This document shows positions 10,131 to 23,244 of a stretch of DNA of 64,000 nt, one piece after another. The notes under the pieces were generated by a model that did no database searches, had not been told where the DNA came from, and was given only the letters and a program-made list of their open reading frames with translations. Position 1 is the stretch's first letter; every line of letters begins with the position of its first letter. A program made the position numbers and the translations under genes. Origin of the DNA: Bactrocera neohumeralis (taxonomy: Eukaryota; Arthropoda; Insecta; Diptera; Tephritidae); NCBI RefSeq assembly GCF_024586455.1, contig NC_065922.1:24858089-24922088 (forward strand). The letters are read 5' to 3'.

Positions 10131-13100
10131 GAATGATAACGGTGAATGATGCAATGAGTTGACAGTCTCAGAAATCGATATATTAAAATAATTATTTTTT
10201 AGATAAAAACCTAAAATCACCATATGGCGAATTCAGCGTTGTGACGGAATAAAAAACTACCTCAAATTTTTTTGGTGAATGGTTCATTTTTTTAATATTA
10301 ATCGACATACTTAAGACTTAATGTCAAACAATCATAAATGTTTCCCTAAATTCCAATTACTTAAACCATTTAACATACATAGATATTTACACAGCAATGG
10401 AATACTATTGTCATTATAGGCGTTTAAAGCCTGATATCAAGAAAAACTCGATAAAAATGTTGCCTCTTTCAGCGTGTCACCAATCAAAAATGAGAAGAAT
10501 ATCTCAATCTTCTGATTTGTGACTCTGCAATGTGAAAAAAATTTGAAAAAAAATGTTGAATTATGAATACCGAAAATTCCGCATTTTATTTTGGAGGTCT
10601 ATTATAAAATAATTAATAGTTTTGGAAAATTATGTCAAGTGAGTTTCTCTCTATATGTTACCACATAATTCTAAAACATATTTTTTTTTTTCAGTGTAAT
10701 AACATAATTGTTTGTGACACGTGTACAAGTACTTTTATTTATTTATGAAAATAGACAAGACTAAAGGCAATAACATATAGCTTAGCGCCTTCTTTAACGT
10801 GAAAACGAGCCACTTAACTGTAACAGAAAATGGCCTAAAGTGTGGTGATTGAATAAAGTGGATGTTAAAGTAAAGGGGGCGAGGTCGCTGATGGAAAAGT
10901 AGACAAAATCTGATCGCATGTCAATAATGAGCTGTGATATTATGATTGTGAGAAAGTGCGAAGAACAGCAATAAAAGATAAGAAATAAATAAAAATAGCA
11001 AAGAAAGGTAATAGCAAATAAGAAATAAAAATTTGGAAAAAATAAAATTTTTTTGATATAAACATTTTTGTTTTGTACAATACTGTGTGTGAAAATAAGC
11101 ATATAATTAATTAAAGAAATGAATAAAAAGTTCCCACTTACAAGAACGGGTGAGTACTGTTGACCACCCGTTGTGTCTAACAAATAGTTACAAAATTAAC
11201 AACAGCAATAGGCCTTTCGAACTTTCCCACCATGTTTTTAATTACGGTTATAAAAAGAAGAAAAAGCAGAAAATGACGTAAAAATACTTTTTTTAAGCGC
11301 TTTGGTAAGATTAATTTGTTAGCTGTCGGAAGAGTACAAAATTTAGGATTTCAGCATTTCAAGCTTAATTCAAGCGGTTGGTTATAAAGAGCGGCAAATG
11401 GTAGCTAAGAAAAACTTTCGTTTTTGGGATGTTCCAATTATGCTTAACAGTAAATGTTAACCTAAGTAAAGTTTTTTGACAATTTAATTTTTATGAGATA
11501 ACTGTAGTTACAAAAATTGATTTTTTTTTGTAAACAAGCATTGATTTTGTAAACAAGCATAAAAATTTTCAAATATTATTCCCAAATTCCAATAGAAATT
11601 TGTTTGTATTCAATCAAAGATCAGTCAAAGAAAAGCCAACGCTTTTGGCAACCACCTAATACTAATACTTTTAAATAAGAAAAAGTTTAAAAAAAAACTT
11701 CCAAAGTAATTCTGTGTTAAAGAAGTCTCTAAGTGTTAACTACTATCTCATCTCATAAAATGCGGTTCAGCGCTCTCACTTCCTTTAACATTTGTTAGTT
11801 CATATGTCCACATTCCCAATGACCAAACAACCACTTATTAAATAACCGGAAAGCCAAAAATGTCACATATGTATACACCTATAGAAATGTATTTATATTT
11901 TTTCAAATAAGTGTGCTCTCTTCTATTGGCAAAATTTAAACTGCTGTCACATTGGCTTTACAGAATTTCATTTCATTTTCGAAAACCCCGAAACCGCCAG
12001 TTGACGCAATTCTGGCATTCTCCAGCACACACGCACGCTCCCACCGGCAACCGGCGCCGCAACCACATGCCAAGCGACGAATTTAGTTTCAAAAACTCGC
12101 GCAACGCGGTTTGTAATTTCAGTTATTGTCGCAGCGATTGCAACCCTTTTAATTGCCCTTACTTTTAGCAATTGCTGGGTGTTTTGTTTTTGTGATTTTG
12201 ATTTGCATGCTTTTTCTAAATTTTTTATGCAATTGCCTTTTTTTGTCGGTGTTTTGCTATTTGGCCAGTTTAGCTTCCGCAGTTTTTTATGCGTTGTAAA
12301 AATTTAATTTTTTTTATTTTTATTTTTTGCTTTTGCGGCTTTCGACCGCTTTTTACTTTGCTTGCTGGCAGTTTTGCAGCCAAAGTCACCAACGTCTGTG
12401 TTTGACCACTTTTTCCGTCGTTGTTTTGCTTTGTTTTTGCATTCTCATGCTGTTCCGCTTACAGCGTGCATTTGACCGGCGTTCCCCCCGGTCCACTTGG
12501 CGCCCCGTGCAGTCTGTCTGTTCCCATTGGCGCTACGCGAAATTTGGGTTAAATGTGCATAGTTGCTTCTTTCGTTTTGTGTCATGCTGCTTGTTGCCTT
12601 TTCTACATACACACATACATACATGCATGTGTATATGTGCGTTTGTGTGTGTGGGCTTGTCCAGCACATAAACAGCTGCGAAAGTGTGTTAATAGGTGAA
12701 GTTTATTTTGGTTACAGTTTTAATACTTCTTTCACCCATTTTTGGCGGCTCTTTTTAGGTTGTTGCTTTTGTTGTTCTCCGTTCGCCCTTGTTCTTTTGG
12801 TGCCTCGATATTTTTATGTGACTCTATTTTGTGTTATTCTCTCTTTTTATTTCTTGTTTTTGTGATATTCTTGTCAGCTTTGTTATTGGTTTTAGTTGGC
12901 ATTTTATTTTTTCTGCAATTTGTAGCTCACTTTTATAAGCCGATTTAGGTTTTTTTATTACTTTTTTTAATGAATTTTTAGTATTCCAGTTCAGATCGGT
13001 AATTAAGTTGCTTCAATTAACCCCAAAGTGTGTGTTTGGTTGTGAATAGGAAGGTAGGTTGTTGTTTTTTGTGGTTATGTTCGAAAGCTAAAAACTACAA

Positions 13101-13389
13101 CCAAAAAGCGATTTTTACTTGTGGTCTTTGAGAGCTTTTCGTTATCGATTTCAATAAGAAAAAAGTTCACGAAATATATTTTGCATCTCTGGTGCACTGC
13201 GGACTACACCAACAATAGAACTTAACGCTTTTTTACACCCGTGGACATATCGGACAGTTGCATTGCTGCGAAGTGCACTCTAAGACTCAAGGAAGCTGGA
13301 TATATGAAGGCTATATATACAAATGGTCCGAACAAGGACACGCTGAAATTATCTCCAACCCCTACTGTCTCCTATTTTCGATACTAATA
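10131..13389. other. Non-coding DNA
   Basis: Mostly AT-rich with no supported gene. A somewhat GC-richer, T-biased patch at about 11.9-12.7 kb contains many overlapping open frames on both strands and GT/CA runs near 12,600-12,650. This resembles untranslated or regulatory fly DNA, but no start, splice site or domain confirms it. Confidence 0.4.
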
Positions 13390-13700
13390 TTTAACTGTAG
13401 TTTTAGGTAACCACTTTCATACGCAATGAAATTGCGCCAAAATTATGATGATTAAAAAGCCAAGCAAGAACGAGAACGAAATATCCGCTTACAGAGAAAT
13501 AAGTTTGATGATGATATTATACAAAATATTTGAAAGAATATTCCCTCGATGATTAGTGTCAGTTCCAGAATACCTATCCGTCATCCCCGACCAGCAATTT
13601 GGATTCAGACAACAATATGGAACCCCTAAACAGTGACAAAGAATCGTTAAAAGTATATTATCTGAAATTCTCTCAAACTTCAACTGCATACTTGAAAACT
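13390..13700 (+). pseudogene. LINE (non-LTR) reverse transcriptase fragment
   Basis: The frame through 13457 reads MMIKKPSKNENEISAYREIS, then LYKIFERIF, a stop, and IPDQQFGFRQQYGTPKQ. This matches the well-known order in jockey- and I-type reverse transcriptases: a KPGK segment, the SYRPISLL motif, a KxFE helix, then IPxxQFGFRxxHST. At least two in-frame stops and the absence of the catalytic FADD region show a dead, truncated scrap. The boundaries are approximate. Confidence 0.75.
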
Positions 13701-13886
13701 TGGATCAAAGCGTCGCAAAGGCTACACGAGGTAGCTTTTTTTCTGTAGATGCGGAAGAGTCCCTGAAGCAGAGACCCAGTGAGGTTTTTCACGTTATCAC
13801 CGAGCTTGAGTTTTAGCTTTAAGCTATCGGACCAACGTGGTGTTTTTCAGGCAGAAAACTACTATTAAGATAGCTGTAGACGTACA

Positions 13887-14580
13887 GGGTTTATCCGAAA
13901 AGAAAGGGCCTGACTTTCTTACTCTGCCTGACTTTCTTCCGCTGCGACTGTACTTCGAAGCGTGTGCGCACCAAGGGATTCGGTAGATGGCGTTCCTAGC
14001 TAACGAACGAGCTGCTGGTCAGTTGTCTCTGAGCACCTGGAGAGCCAGAAAACAAATTTTCGCGTGACGTGTTTCTGTGAGTGGTGCAAACCGAAAATGC
14101 AGCGGTCATTAGAGCAGAGATACGCGATTAAATTCTGTGTAAAACTTGGTAAATCCGCGACAGAGAAGTTTGGTAAGATCAAGCAGACTTACCCAAATGT
14201 AGCTTTAGCAAGAAGTGGTGTGTTTCGGTGGCACCAGACCTGATCGCTGATAAAGATCGAAGGAATGAGCAAACCCAAAGTGAAAACGGTGCTCATTGTT
14301 GTCTTTGACATCGACGGCATCGTCTACCATGAAATTGTTCGTCCTGGACGAACCAACGCCAAGTTTTACGTGGAAGTCCTCAAGCGACTCAAACGAAGGG
14401 TCAAACGGGTCCGACAAGACATCGCAGCTGAAGAAGTTACACCACGACAACGCCCAGGCTCACACCGCCTTTCCTGTGAACAGCTACCAGACCAAGGCCG
14501 GTATCCTCACGCTTCCGCGGCCCAGATGTGAGTTGGAAACATCCAAGCACTTTCCCTTCGTAGAGCCTTTGCAAGACTGA
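13887..14580 (+). mobile_element. Truncated mariner element
   Basis: A mariner-like left end (GGGTTTATCCGAAAAGAAAG) is seen at about 13890. A transposase begins at the ATG at 14097 with QRYAIKFCVKLGKSATEKF, the N-terminal helix-turn-helix region, and stops at 14241-14243 after VFRWHQT. After an internal deletion the catalytic part resumes at about 14265 (SKPKVKTVLIVVFDIDG, holding the first Asp, then NAKFYVEVLKRLK). It shifts frame near 14430 and continues LHHDNAQAHTAF with the second Asp. The third Asp motif (SPDLAPxDF) is missing, and no matching right terminal repeat is found. It is a relic with no active product. Confidence 0.85.
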
Positions 14581-16649
14581 GTTAGAAATCTAGACAGTCT
14601 TACCTTCGGCAAAATTTGTGTAAGTCTCAAAACGGTTGCACTTAATGAATATTTCAAGTTTAAATTTCTAATTTTATACTATTCTTAATTATATTAATTA
14701 AATATTTCAAGATTTAAAATCCTTTAAGTTCAATATAAGCATCCATACAAGCATGAATGTGATACGCCTACAAAGTTTTCCTTTTTTTAAAGATTTTTTT
14801 CGTATTTTTACTTCTTTTCAGTCGCAAATTTCTCGCTTTATTTTCTTTTCTTTTTGCGCATTATTCGCTTTGTGAACTTAACGCCTTATTGAACAAAGGC
14901 ATACCACAAATTTACGTTTAAATATCAGCAAAATAAGCAGAGAAACCCAATGCCATAAAGCGAAAAGCAAACAAAGCACACAAGCAAACATACATACCTG
15001 CAGGCATATATACAAATAAACATTACTTATATATATACATATATGTATGTATATATGGCAAAGTAAACACAAAGGACCCAATGAGCGCGCACTTGTGAGA
15101 AAGCACAACTCAACACTTGAGCGCGTAACTAAATTCTTGAAAATCTAATTATAACACAACCGCTTAACGCTGTCATTTCCTCACGCACTTCCTGCCTTCC
15201 TGATTTCCTTCCTCCCAGGCAGCCCGCCACAAACGTCTTCCACAGCTTTTCCACGCAACTACTTCCCTTTATTATTATATATTTACTATTCGTGGATGTA
15301 TGTGTGTGTATGTATGGGTGTGCGTGCATATTATATTTATATATAGAAACTCATTTCCGCTGATTTTGCGGTGGCAAGTTGCCGGCAGGTGTGGTGGCAA
15401 GTTCACACCACGTCACATTTGTCACATCGACTCTATGTCTGTGTGTGTGTGTGTGTGTTTGAGATTCTATTTTCGGCAAATTCAACAATTTACAATAGTT
15501 TATTAAATTACAGATTTATCGTTGTTGGTGTGTGTGTAGTATGTTTGACTGCCTTACGGGATGTCAAAGCAAATAGGAGTGCACACACACACACACACTC
15601 AAACAAATAATCAGTTTCCCTTAAATAACGCCGATATTGTGCTTTTCTTTTCCTCCCTATTCCTTCGTCTTCGCCTCCGCTTTCCAATTTCCTCATTTCA
15701 CAGTCACATTTACCGTTATATGTTCTTACTCTTCACCTGCAGGCCGTGTATTCAATTTCATTTCGCTTAACAAGCGTATAAATAGGCAAAAATTAATGAA
15801 ATTCCAGCTTATTTGTACACAAAATAAATAACGGTGTTAGGGCGAGTATGAAAGGTACGGAAGCTACGAGCTACATACACACACATAACTGTAAATACAA
15901 TGCCTGCATTTCACAGTCAAAGCCGAAAAGGTCACTTTCCCTGCTGACCCTCGCTGGGTCTGTGCAACAAAAAGTCAACCTTGAATTCTCACACCACTGC
16001 GGAATTCTCTACTACACTTTTACGGCTATGCTCAGTGCCGCCGCATAACTGCACGTTACACCTTTTGTCTTTTGCCCCGATTATTATCTCATGTTTCACT
16101 TTCGTTTTAATTGTTTGCTTATCGCCGTTTGTTGTTTGTCCTTGCTCTTTCGCACGTCATTTTTCAGTTTCAGTTCACCGGCTACTTAATGGCTCTTCCT
16201 CTTCCTTCCTTCCTTACGTCTTTTCTTTTCATATGCTAACGTTGGCTTTTGTTGTTTTGTTATTGCTCTTTAGTTGTTATTTAAACATTGGCTTTAAGCC
16301 TATTATTTGCTATCTGTGCTCTCATAAATCATGCTTTTATTTCGAACCAGAAAAAGGCAAACTTTGTGAAACTCAACAGGAAATAATACGACGGCACAGT
16401 GCTGCCAATCGAATGTGGAGGTTGCAAATAATGAATATGCAGATGTTGGAATGAAGTCTAAGTTCTAAGAATTTTTTTCGAAAATTAATTTCAAAATGTT
16501 ATATTATTTCCTTCTAATGTTATTTCTTCTTGAGTTAACACCGATGAGGCAGCTCTTGAAGCACTCAAGATGATACTTAAACCATTCAAGGATTTATAAA
16601 GTCTTATTTAGTTTAAGAGGATACATTTATCTAAAAGAAATTTGGCATA
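14581..16649. other. Non-coding DNA with microsatellites
   Basis: A GT run lies at about 15440-15458, a CA run at 15581-15598 and TATA/CATA repeats around 15,020-15,060. The 15.6-16.4 kb part is T- and C-biased on the plus strand and leaves several long chance frames. No exon is supported. Confidence 0.45.
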
Positions 16650-16880
16650 AATTATTGCTCAAAGCAATGGTCTACTCTGCGAAGAAATGGTTCAGATCGG
16701 ATCACTATAAAACTATCATACAAACTGATCGATTAAAATCCAGCCATTTTATGAAAAACTTTTTTATGTAACAAAAAACTGTGCGAGAATCGGCAGAGTT
16801 ACTATTCAATTCAACTATATCATCTCCCAGGAAATTACTCAGATCGAACCAGTATATCATATAGCTGTCATTGACCGATG
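16650..16880 (+). repeat. Partial copy of the ACTATAGCATATAGCTG dispersed repeat
   Basis: Two diverged units are visible: TTCAGATCGGATCACTATA at about 16690, and CAGATCGAACCAGTATATCA with ATATAGCTGTCATTGACCGA at about 16850. They match the better copies at 37.2 and 57.2 kb. Both ends of the element are missing. Confidence 0.65.
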
Positions 16881-16998
16881 AAAGTCAAGTTTTTGCATGG
16901 AAACTTTTTTATATTTAAAAGTTTTTTTATCTTAAGAATTGGTACAGTTTTAGAGAAAGGAAAGAATATGCCTAAATTCTATAGCTCGACCAAAGGGA

Positions 16999-17368
16999 AA
17001 GGCTATTTCTGTGCCTCGAACGCAACAAACTTCAGACATGCTCTGACCGCCATTCACAGTGGAGCCATTAGCACCTTTACCGACTCCATCTCAGTGAATG
17101 GCGTACTTGGAGTCAAACCACAACTTATTGCAGACGAAGAGCTCGAATTACCGCGAGAATCAAGAGTGAACCTTGCGCAGTTTCGTTCTGTATACTGAAT
17201 TAGATTAAACTCTTACTTATCCAGAATCAACGCTGACATATTCCCACATGGCTACCTAACCACCTCTTTGCATGCTCTAATAATCCCACACTTCTCGGTT
17301 CGACCCGTCGAAATAGCACGTTTCCTGGGCCTACCTTTGGATGATCTCGATGTCAACTTATCTAATTC
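16999..17368 (+). pseudogene. Jockey-type LINE ORF2 C-terminal fragment
   Basis: Reading in one frame from about 17000, GVLGVKPQLIADEELELPRE is followed by RVNLAQFRSVY, a stop, RLNSYLSRINADI and, near 17335, FLGLPLDDLDVNL. This is the conserved tail seen in jockey-type elements (ELPRETRVTLAQLRSGYC..RLNSYLSRI, then FLGLPLDD). The Cys codon after GY has become a stop, and the CPxC zinc-ligand segment has decayed. Only the last ~120 codons remain. Confidence 0.85.
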
Positions 17369-20300
17369 TTACATACTGACGGGATTAGGTACTCGTTACA
17401 ATAAAATAACTATTTCTGTGCCATTCCGGTTACGTTACCGAAATTGAATTTGTTGACTGTTGGAGATCTAATCATGTTTGGATCGGTAAGTAGAAGAATG
17501 CATTTTTCTGAAAGTAAACGAATACTCGGCAGATTTCGGAACAAAGAATTTGGGGAAAATTAAAACTTGTTATCAAAAATATATTTTTGGAGTAAGCACG
17601 ACTAGTTTCAACAAACTCTTTCTATAATGAACATAACCTATATAAACTTAATATTAAACTTAGTGCTTGAGCGAACTTTTTCTCTTTTAACAATTGGCCT
17701 AAGAGACTTATAACAATTTATTTCGGCCGCTATGAAGTTCGCAGATATTTCGTAATAAAGTGGGGCTGGTATCGTTAGTAATCGAAAAGCTCATTGTGAG
17801 GCTGAGTTGATAAAATATATTACTTGGGTAGAATCCATGTTTCGAACTATCATACTTATTAGATTTCGTTTACATATTAAATTTTTTTCTCCTTAAAAAG
17901 AGCAATATTAAAATTTGTATTCTTTTAGAACATTCTGCTATAACCAACGTATCGGTTACCATATTTTATAGCAAGGATAGGTAGTCTAAAGGCATTATTT
18001 TGTTTGGGACGATGCAAACTCTGAGTTATTGTTATTATCTCTGCGAAGTTGACGGTTCAAAAGGCTGACATTATATCAATAATTTTAAATAATATAATTT
18101 ACATAAAGATTTCTACATAATTATGAAATATAAACAGCTTTTTTTCTGTTAAAAATCACATTTTTGAAAAAAATCAACGTTCTTTTATGAGCAAATTTCT
18201 TCGACAGTGAAAAGCGTCTGTCGCTCAACATTCAAAATTATTAAATAAGAGTCAGGTTATGTTAGGTGGTAGGCTAGATCCGAAATCGATGGATCGCTTT
18301 TCAGTGCGATTGGTTCTTTTTATTATCCAGTGGATCCAGATCCTCAAAAATCGACGAAGCGTTTTGAGCTTACCATAAAACTATTAAGACGACCAATATC
18401 AATCCCAGCCGCTAAGAGTAAACGGCAGTCTGTTCTAAATAAGGGAACAGGATCCGCTTATTTATTCCAACAAATACTATCAACTCGATAATATTTTACC
18501 ATATAATTTGGGCACACCATATACATACATAACATATGGTCATATACATCTTAAACTTTTTCCTCTTTCTTTTAAAAAACTTCTGAGTGAAAAATATTTT
18601 GGTCATGGAATCTACGAATGCACTCAAAAGAGACATTTACTAATCTTAATACAATGCGAACAACCTAAAAATATTAGAAATACTATCTGTATCGTTAGCA
18701 CACAATATTATGCCAAAAAATGTCCAAAAAAAATGATTTTTACTTCCGAAAAATTGTAAATACATTTTCGATTCAAAATTCAAATTCAATCAAGCTTGCA
18801 CCACTGTCCATCGCTCATGTTCTCGAGCACTCATTCATCAAGCAACTGTCCAACTATCAGTTCACCTGTGCGATTGTTTGTTCACTTTTTAACGGATTAT
18901 TCTGTGTGTGTGTGTGTGTGTGTGTGTGTATGACTGGGTGTGCGAATTTTGCCATCTTCTGTGTGCGCCTACCCTTCTGGGTGTCCATTCAGCGGCCGCG
19001 TGTCAGTCAAGTCTGGCTGTCAGTCTACCACATGCCTTTGGAGCCTTCTTTCATTTATTTATGCTCACATATAGTTGTTGCTGTTGCAGGATTTCAGTGT
19101 TTCAATGATATGTCGGAGCATAATTTGTTAGTGGCCCCGCCTTGATAGTTACCTGATATATGCCAGTAAGTATGGGTGTGTGCATGTATGTTTGTGTGTG
19201 AGCAACTTGTTCTCTTGTTGACCCCAGTGTTCTGTTTTTCTGTTGCAATTGTAATGTGATCTCTGGCGTACACGACCGATGTCAGCCTTCACCATTTATC
19301 TCGCCTTTGCTTTTGTTTATTTGCTTGTAAAATTTTGAGCTTGTTGCCTTGCTGATCCTTCTTGTTTTGGCTTCGTTTCATTTTGTTTTTTTTTTTGTAT
19401 TATTTTTGTTGTTTTTTGTATTATTTCTGCCTTCAGCCGCTTTGTGGTTGCATTCACTTTCTTCAAGCCCAGAACTTGACCTGTGTCAGCATGAATTGAA
19501 TTGGTTTGTATAAATATTTGTATACAAGCAGGCTTATATATATACCATATACATATATATATTTCTTCATCTTACCGCCGCTGCTGGCTCGCTTATCGGA
19601 TTTGCAGCTCGTACTCGTTTGCTTCTTTTTCGGCAACTTTCATTTTTTTCTCTTTTCGGTCGCTTTGCCGCTACCAATTGCCGGTCCTCTCCGCACAGTT
19701 TCCTTTGAGACCTTCGCTCACATTTGTTCCACATCAATTTCCATAAAGTTTAACGCATTAAACTTCAACCTACAACAGCAACACCCGTACGAAGCTTGCT
19801 GCCAGCTCCCTATTTCCTTCGACGAGCTACATTATAGTCGTCTCTTTGTAGTTGTTTTGCTGCATTCGTCCGGAATTTTCGACAAGTTTTTGCTTATTTA
19901 CTTTTACTATCGTTTACGTATCTGTTTACATAGCTTTAGCTTGGGTTTTGAATGCTTTCTAGCCTACTTTTAGGGGCTCATATTCACAGGCTCATTGTGC
20001 GGCATTCTTATTGTGGTCACATACTCCTTGCACACACGCATGAACCGATTCATTTTCATTTGCTAACGACTAATATGGCAAATATAAATTCCTGCACACG
20101 TACGACCCAACGAGGCATACACACAGGCGCACAGGCTAACATTCGCTTCGCAAAAAAGTTGTGTTTGCTTACTTATCGGTTGCCTGCCTTCACATGCACG
20201 CACAGCTGCCTTGCTGCCGCTTTCTATTTGAGGTGATTTTCAGATTTCAATGTAATTTGTTGAAAATTCACAAACAAATTGCTTTGACTATCTGACATAT

Positions 20301-21208
20301 TGATAAGCCTTTAAAGCGGAGGGATTACAATTTTTTTGCGCACATGTCTCTAATACATATATCCTCTCTAATGTGTAAATAACTTTTTGATAGTCAAAAG
20401 AAAATATATATATATTTTTTTGGTAATTTAGGGTCACACACATTTCCAGTTTGGTATATTTGTATACAAAAAGGGCTTGTTTGCATAAATCATTGTTCAA
20501 AAGAATAAAAAAAATATATAAATAAATTACAAGCTCGCACTTTTTGCTTAAAAAGATATATCTAACATATATATTTACATAGCTGTCATGCCTTTATTTG
20601 CTGTCAGGGGTCACTAGTTGACTCTGAATGCGCTTACCCTTACCCTCAACGTTTATAGCTGGGTTAAATGCTTAGCAATCACTCAAGCAAAAAAGGAAAG
20701 TAAAAATTTTCGTATGAAAACAAACAAAGTGGTGAATGAAATGTCGAAGGTATTTGCGAAAATTTTCAATTTTTTCAGCATACGTGTGTGCTAAATTGAT
20801 TATTTATAAACTATATGTGCAAAATATATTGAAGTGCTGTGAAAGCTATTTATTTAGAGGAGATTGAAACCTGGTTAAAGTTCAAATAGTAAATGTATGG
20901 ATTTTTCTTGAAACTCGAAAAGTTTTTTTATTCCTTTTTCACCAAAAAAACTTAAACAATTCACAGAATATTGGATGATGCTAAAGTGAATTTTGTTTCT
21001 ATGTACAATCAGAACAGCGTTTTTCAGTTTCTGTCACTAGAAATTTCCAAATAAATTTTTCATTCAAATTTTTGAACTATTTTAACTAGCAATTTTTGAG
21101 AAAAGCTTATTAAAGGATTTTCTTCGGAAATTTTCAAGCCAAAAAGCAATAAAAATAGAAAAGGAATATTATTTTCTTCTTCTTTGAAATTTTCAATTAT
21201 AAAATAGA
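17369..21208. other. Non-coding DNA
   Basis: No gene is supported. A GT run at 18902-18927 and CT-rich stretches at 19.2-20.0 kb produce long but meaningless frames. The 18.26-18.46 kb segment is slightly GC-richer and could be an unrecognised transposon scrap. Confidence 0.45.
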
Positions 21209-22135
21209 ACAAGTAAGGAAAGGCTAAGTTCGGGTGTCACCGAACATTTTACACTCTCGCATGATAAAGTGATAATCGAGATTTCATTATCCGTCATTTA
21301 CATATTTTTCAAATACCGTATTTGTGTAAAGTTTTATTCCGCTATCATCATTGGTTCCTAATGTAAATATTATACAGAGAAGGCATCAGATTGAATTCAA
21401 AATAGCGTTATATTGGAAGAAGGCGTGGATGTAAACCGATTTCACCCATATTTCGTACATGTCATCAGGGTGTTAAGAAAATATTATAAACCGAATTTCA
21501 TTGAAATCGGTCGAGTATTTCCTGAGATAATGTTTTTGCCATTTCTTCCGTAACATTTAGAGTTTCTGACGCACTTTTAGTGATTTTCAATATAACCTTT
21601 GTATGGGAGGTGGGCGTGGTTATTATCCGATTTCATTTCCATTTTTGAACTGCATATGGAAATGCTTGAAGGAAACGACTCTATAGAGTTTGGTTGACAT
21701 AGCTATAGTAGTTTCCGAGATATGTACAAAAAACTTAGTAGGGGGCGGGACCACGCCCACTTTTCCAAAAAAATTGCGTCCAAATATGCCCCTCCCTAAT
21801 GCGATCCTTTGTGCCAAATTTCACTTTTCGGTTTTCGGGCCATTTTGTGGGCGTGGCAGTGGGCCGATTTTGCCAATCTTCGAACTTAACCTCCTTATGG
21901 AGCCAAGAAATACGTGCAGTAAGTTTCATCATGATATCTCAATTTTTACACAAGTTACAGCTTGCACGGATGGACGGACAGACAGACATCCGGATTTCAA
22001 CTCTACTCGTCACCCTGATCACTTTGGTATGTATAACTTTATATCTGACTCTTTTAGTTTAGGACTTACAAACAACCGTTATGTGAACAAAACTATAATA
22101 CTCTCCTTAGCAACTTTGTTGCGAGTGTATAAAAA
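21209..22135 (+). mobile_element. Non-autonomous repeat with inverted ends, copy A
   Basis: This begins AACAAGTAAGGAAAGGCTAA and runs to TTGCGAGTGTATAAAAA. It is a close relative of the copy at 33,277-34,349 in the same orientation. Near its left end is TTTTACACTCTCGCA; at the right end is a near-complement, TGCGAGTGTATAAAA, so the element is framed by inverted motifs. No transposase is encoded, and the frames through it (for example 21690-22199) are not protein genes. Relative to copy B it lacks about 110 bp after position 21530. From memory this is a very abundant repeat in higher flies; the family name is not certain. Confidence 0.75.
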
Positions 22136-23240
22136 TATCAACAAAGTGATTCTAAATTCTTTACAAAAAAATGTTTGTATATCCCTCATAAGCATTTAAT
22201 ATCCCTTTGTAGGTATAACTGGAATAAATGGTGGTCAGAATTTTCCAAAGCTCCACTTTAAATGCAAATTAAAGCAAATACAGCAAAACTGGATTATAAC
22301 TTTACACAACAAAAGTGAAGATATTGTAAATTTAATGAAAACGTAAATACAATAGAGCCTTTCTTATCTCGCTCGCATATTTAAAACAACAAACAAAATA
22401 TATATTTCTGCGAGTAAGCCAAGTTGGAATGTATTCTATTGAATTTCGCTTTTATTAAATACACCACCACGATAGCAATGTTTATGCCGTGCGACAGCAT
22501 AAATCGCAAGCTGTCCGAAAGCAAAACGAATTCAAGACGAAGGCGAATGCCGTGCAATGATATTGCCTGGCTGCATTTTATTGACACCGCAAATACGGTT
22601 TGTAAGCACCTACGAGTATAATAGCAGATTTATTGATTTAAGGAAATGACTATTAAAAATTTAATGCAGGAAATAAGTACACAAGAGACGCAATAAATAT
22701 TTATAGCATTGAAGATACAGTGTCTATTTTGAGCACGCACACACACACACACAAAGACACTCACGCACAGAAGTCATTTGAGCGTCTTATGCTCCAGTTT
22801 TGTGTGTGGCATGCTGTGGTCAATGCTTTTGTCTTTATGACAATTTTATTCCTTCCTTGGCGATAATTTACACTTCACTTTCCACCATTATCGCCAATCG
22901 CCAGCTTGTTTGTTCATGCGCACAATCGTACAGCTATGTGTGTGCGTGTGTCGGTGAAAATTTATACTTTATTGCAACATAAATTGTGCGGAGAATGCAT
23001 CGGTAATTTTGCATAAAAGCAGAGTTAAGAAACACATGAATAATTTTACTACACTCGGCGGTAATTCAAGGTGTACGAAGATGTGCCACTGAGTGATAAG
23101 AAATGTTCAGGAATGCTTGTAGATTTTTGGAGCGGTATAAGTATATGGGAGAATATTGACAGTAACTAGTAAAATTTTTTAGATTTTTTTTAGATTTTAT
23201 GTGTTTCTTGGTGAATGAGAAACAAAATTATAAATATTAT
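22136..23240. other. Non-coding DNA
   Basis: A CA run lies at about 22737-22753. Nothing else is recognisable. Confidence 0.5.
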
Positions 23241-23244
23241 TATA

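Noticed and set aside
11142..11176. Possible 35-bp minus-strand exon (acceptor TTTGTTAG, donor CTT|GTAAGTG).
   Set aside because: The donor is good but the acceptor tract is interrupted by purines, the exon is very short, and no neighbouring exon fits its phase.
13200..13385. Possible RNase H fragment of the LINE (IYTNGPNK).
   Set aside because: It would lie before the reverse transcriptase scrap, in the wrong order, and the match is only a few residues.
15981..16454. 157-codon plus-strand frame, hydrophobic.
   Set aside because: Arises from T/C-rich sequence. It has a hydrophobic appearance without a plausible membrane-protein pattern, and no splice or start support.
18720..19145. 141-codon plus-strand frame containing a CVCVCVC run.
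   Set aside because: The run is the translation of a GT microsatellite; the rest has no recognisable domain.
21690..22199. 169-codon frame inside repeat copy A.
   Set aside because: It lies inside a dispersed non-coding repeat. The corresponding frame in copy B is broken differently, so it is not a maintained protein.
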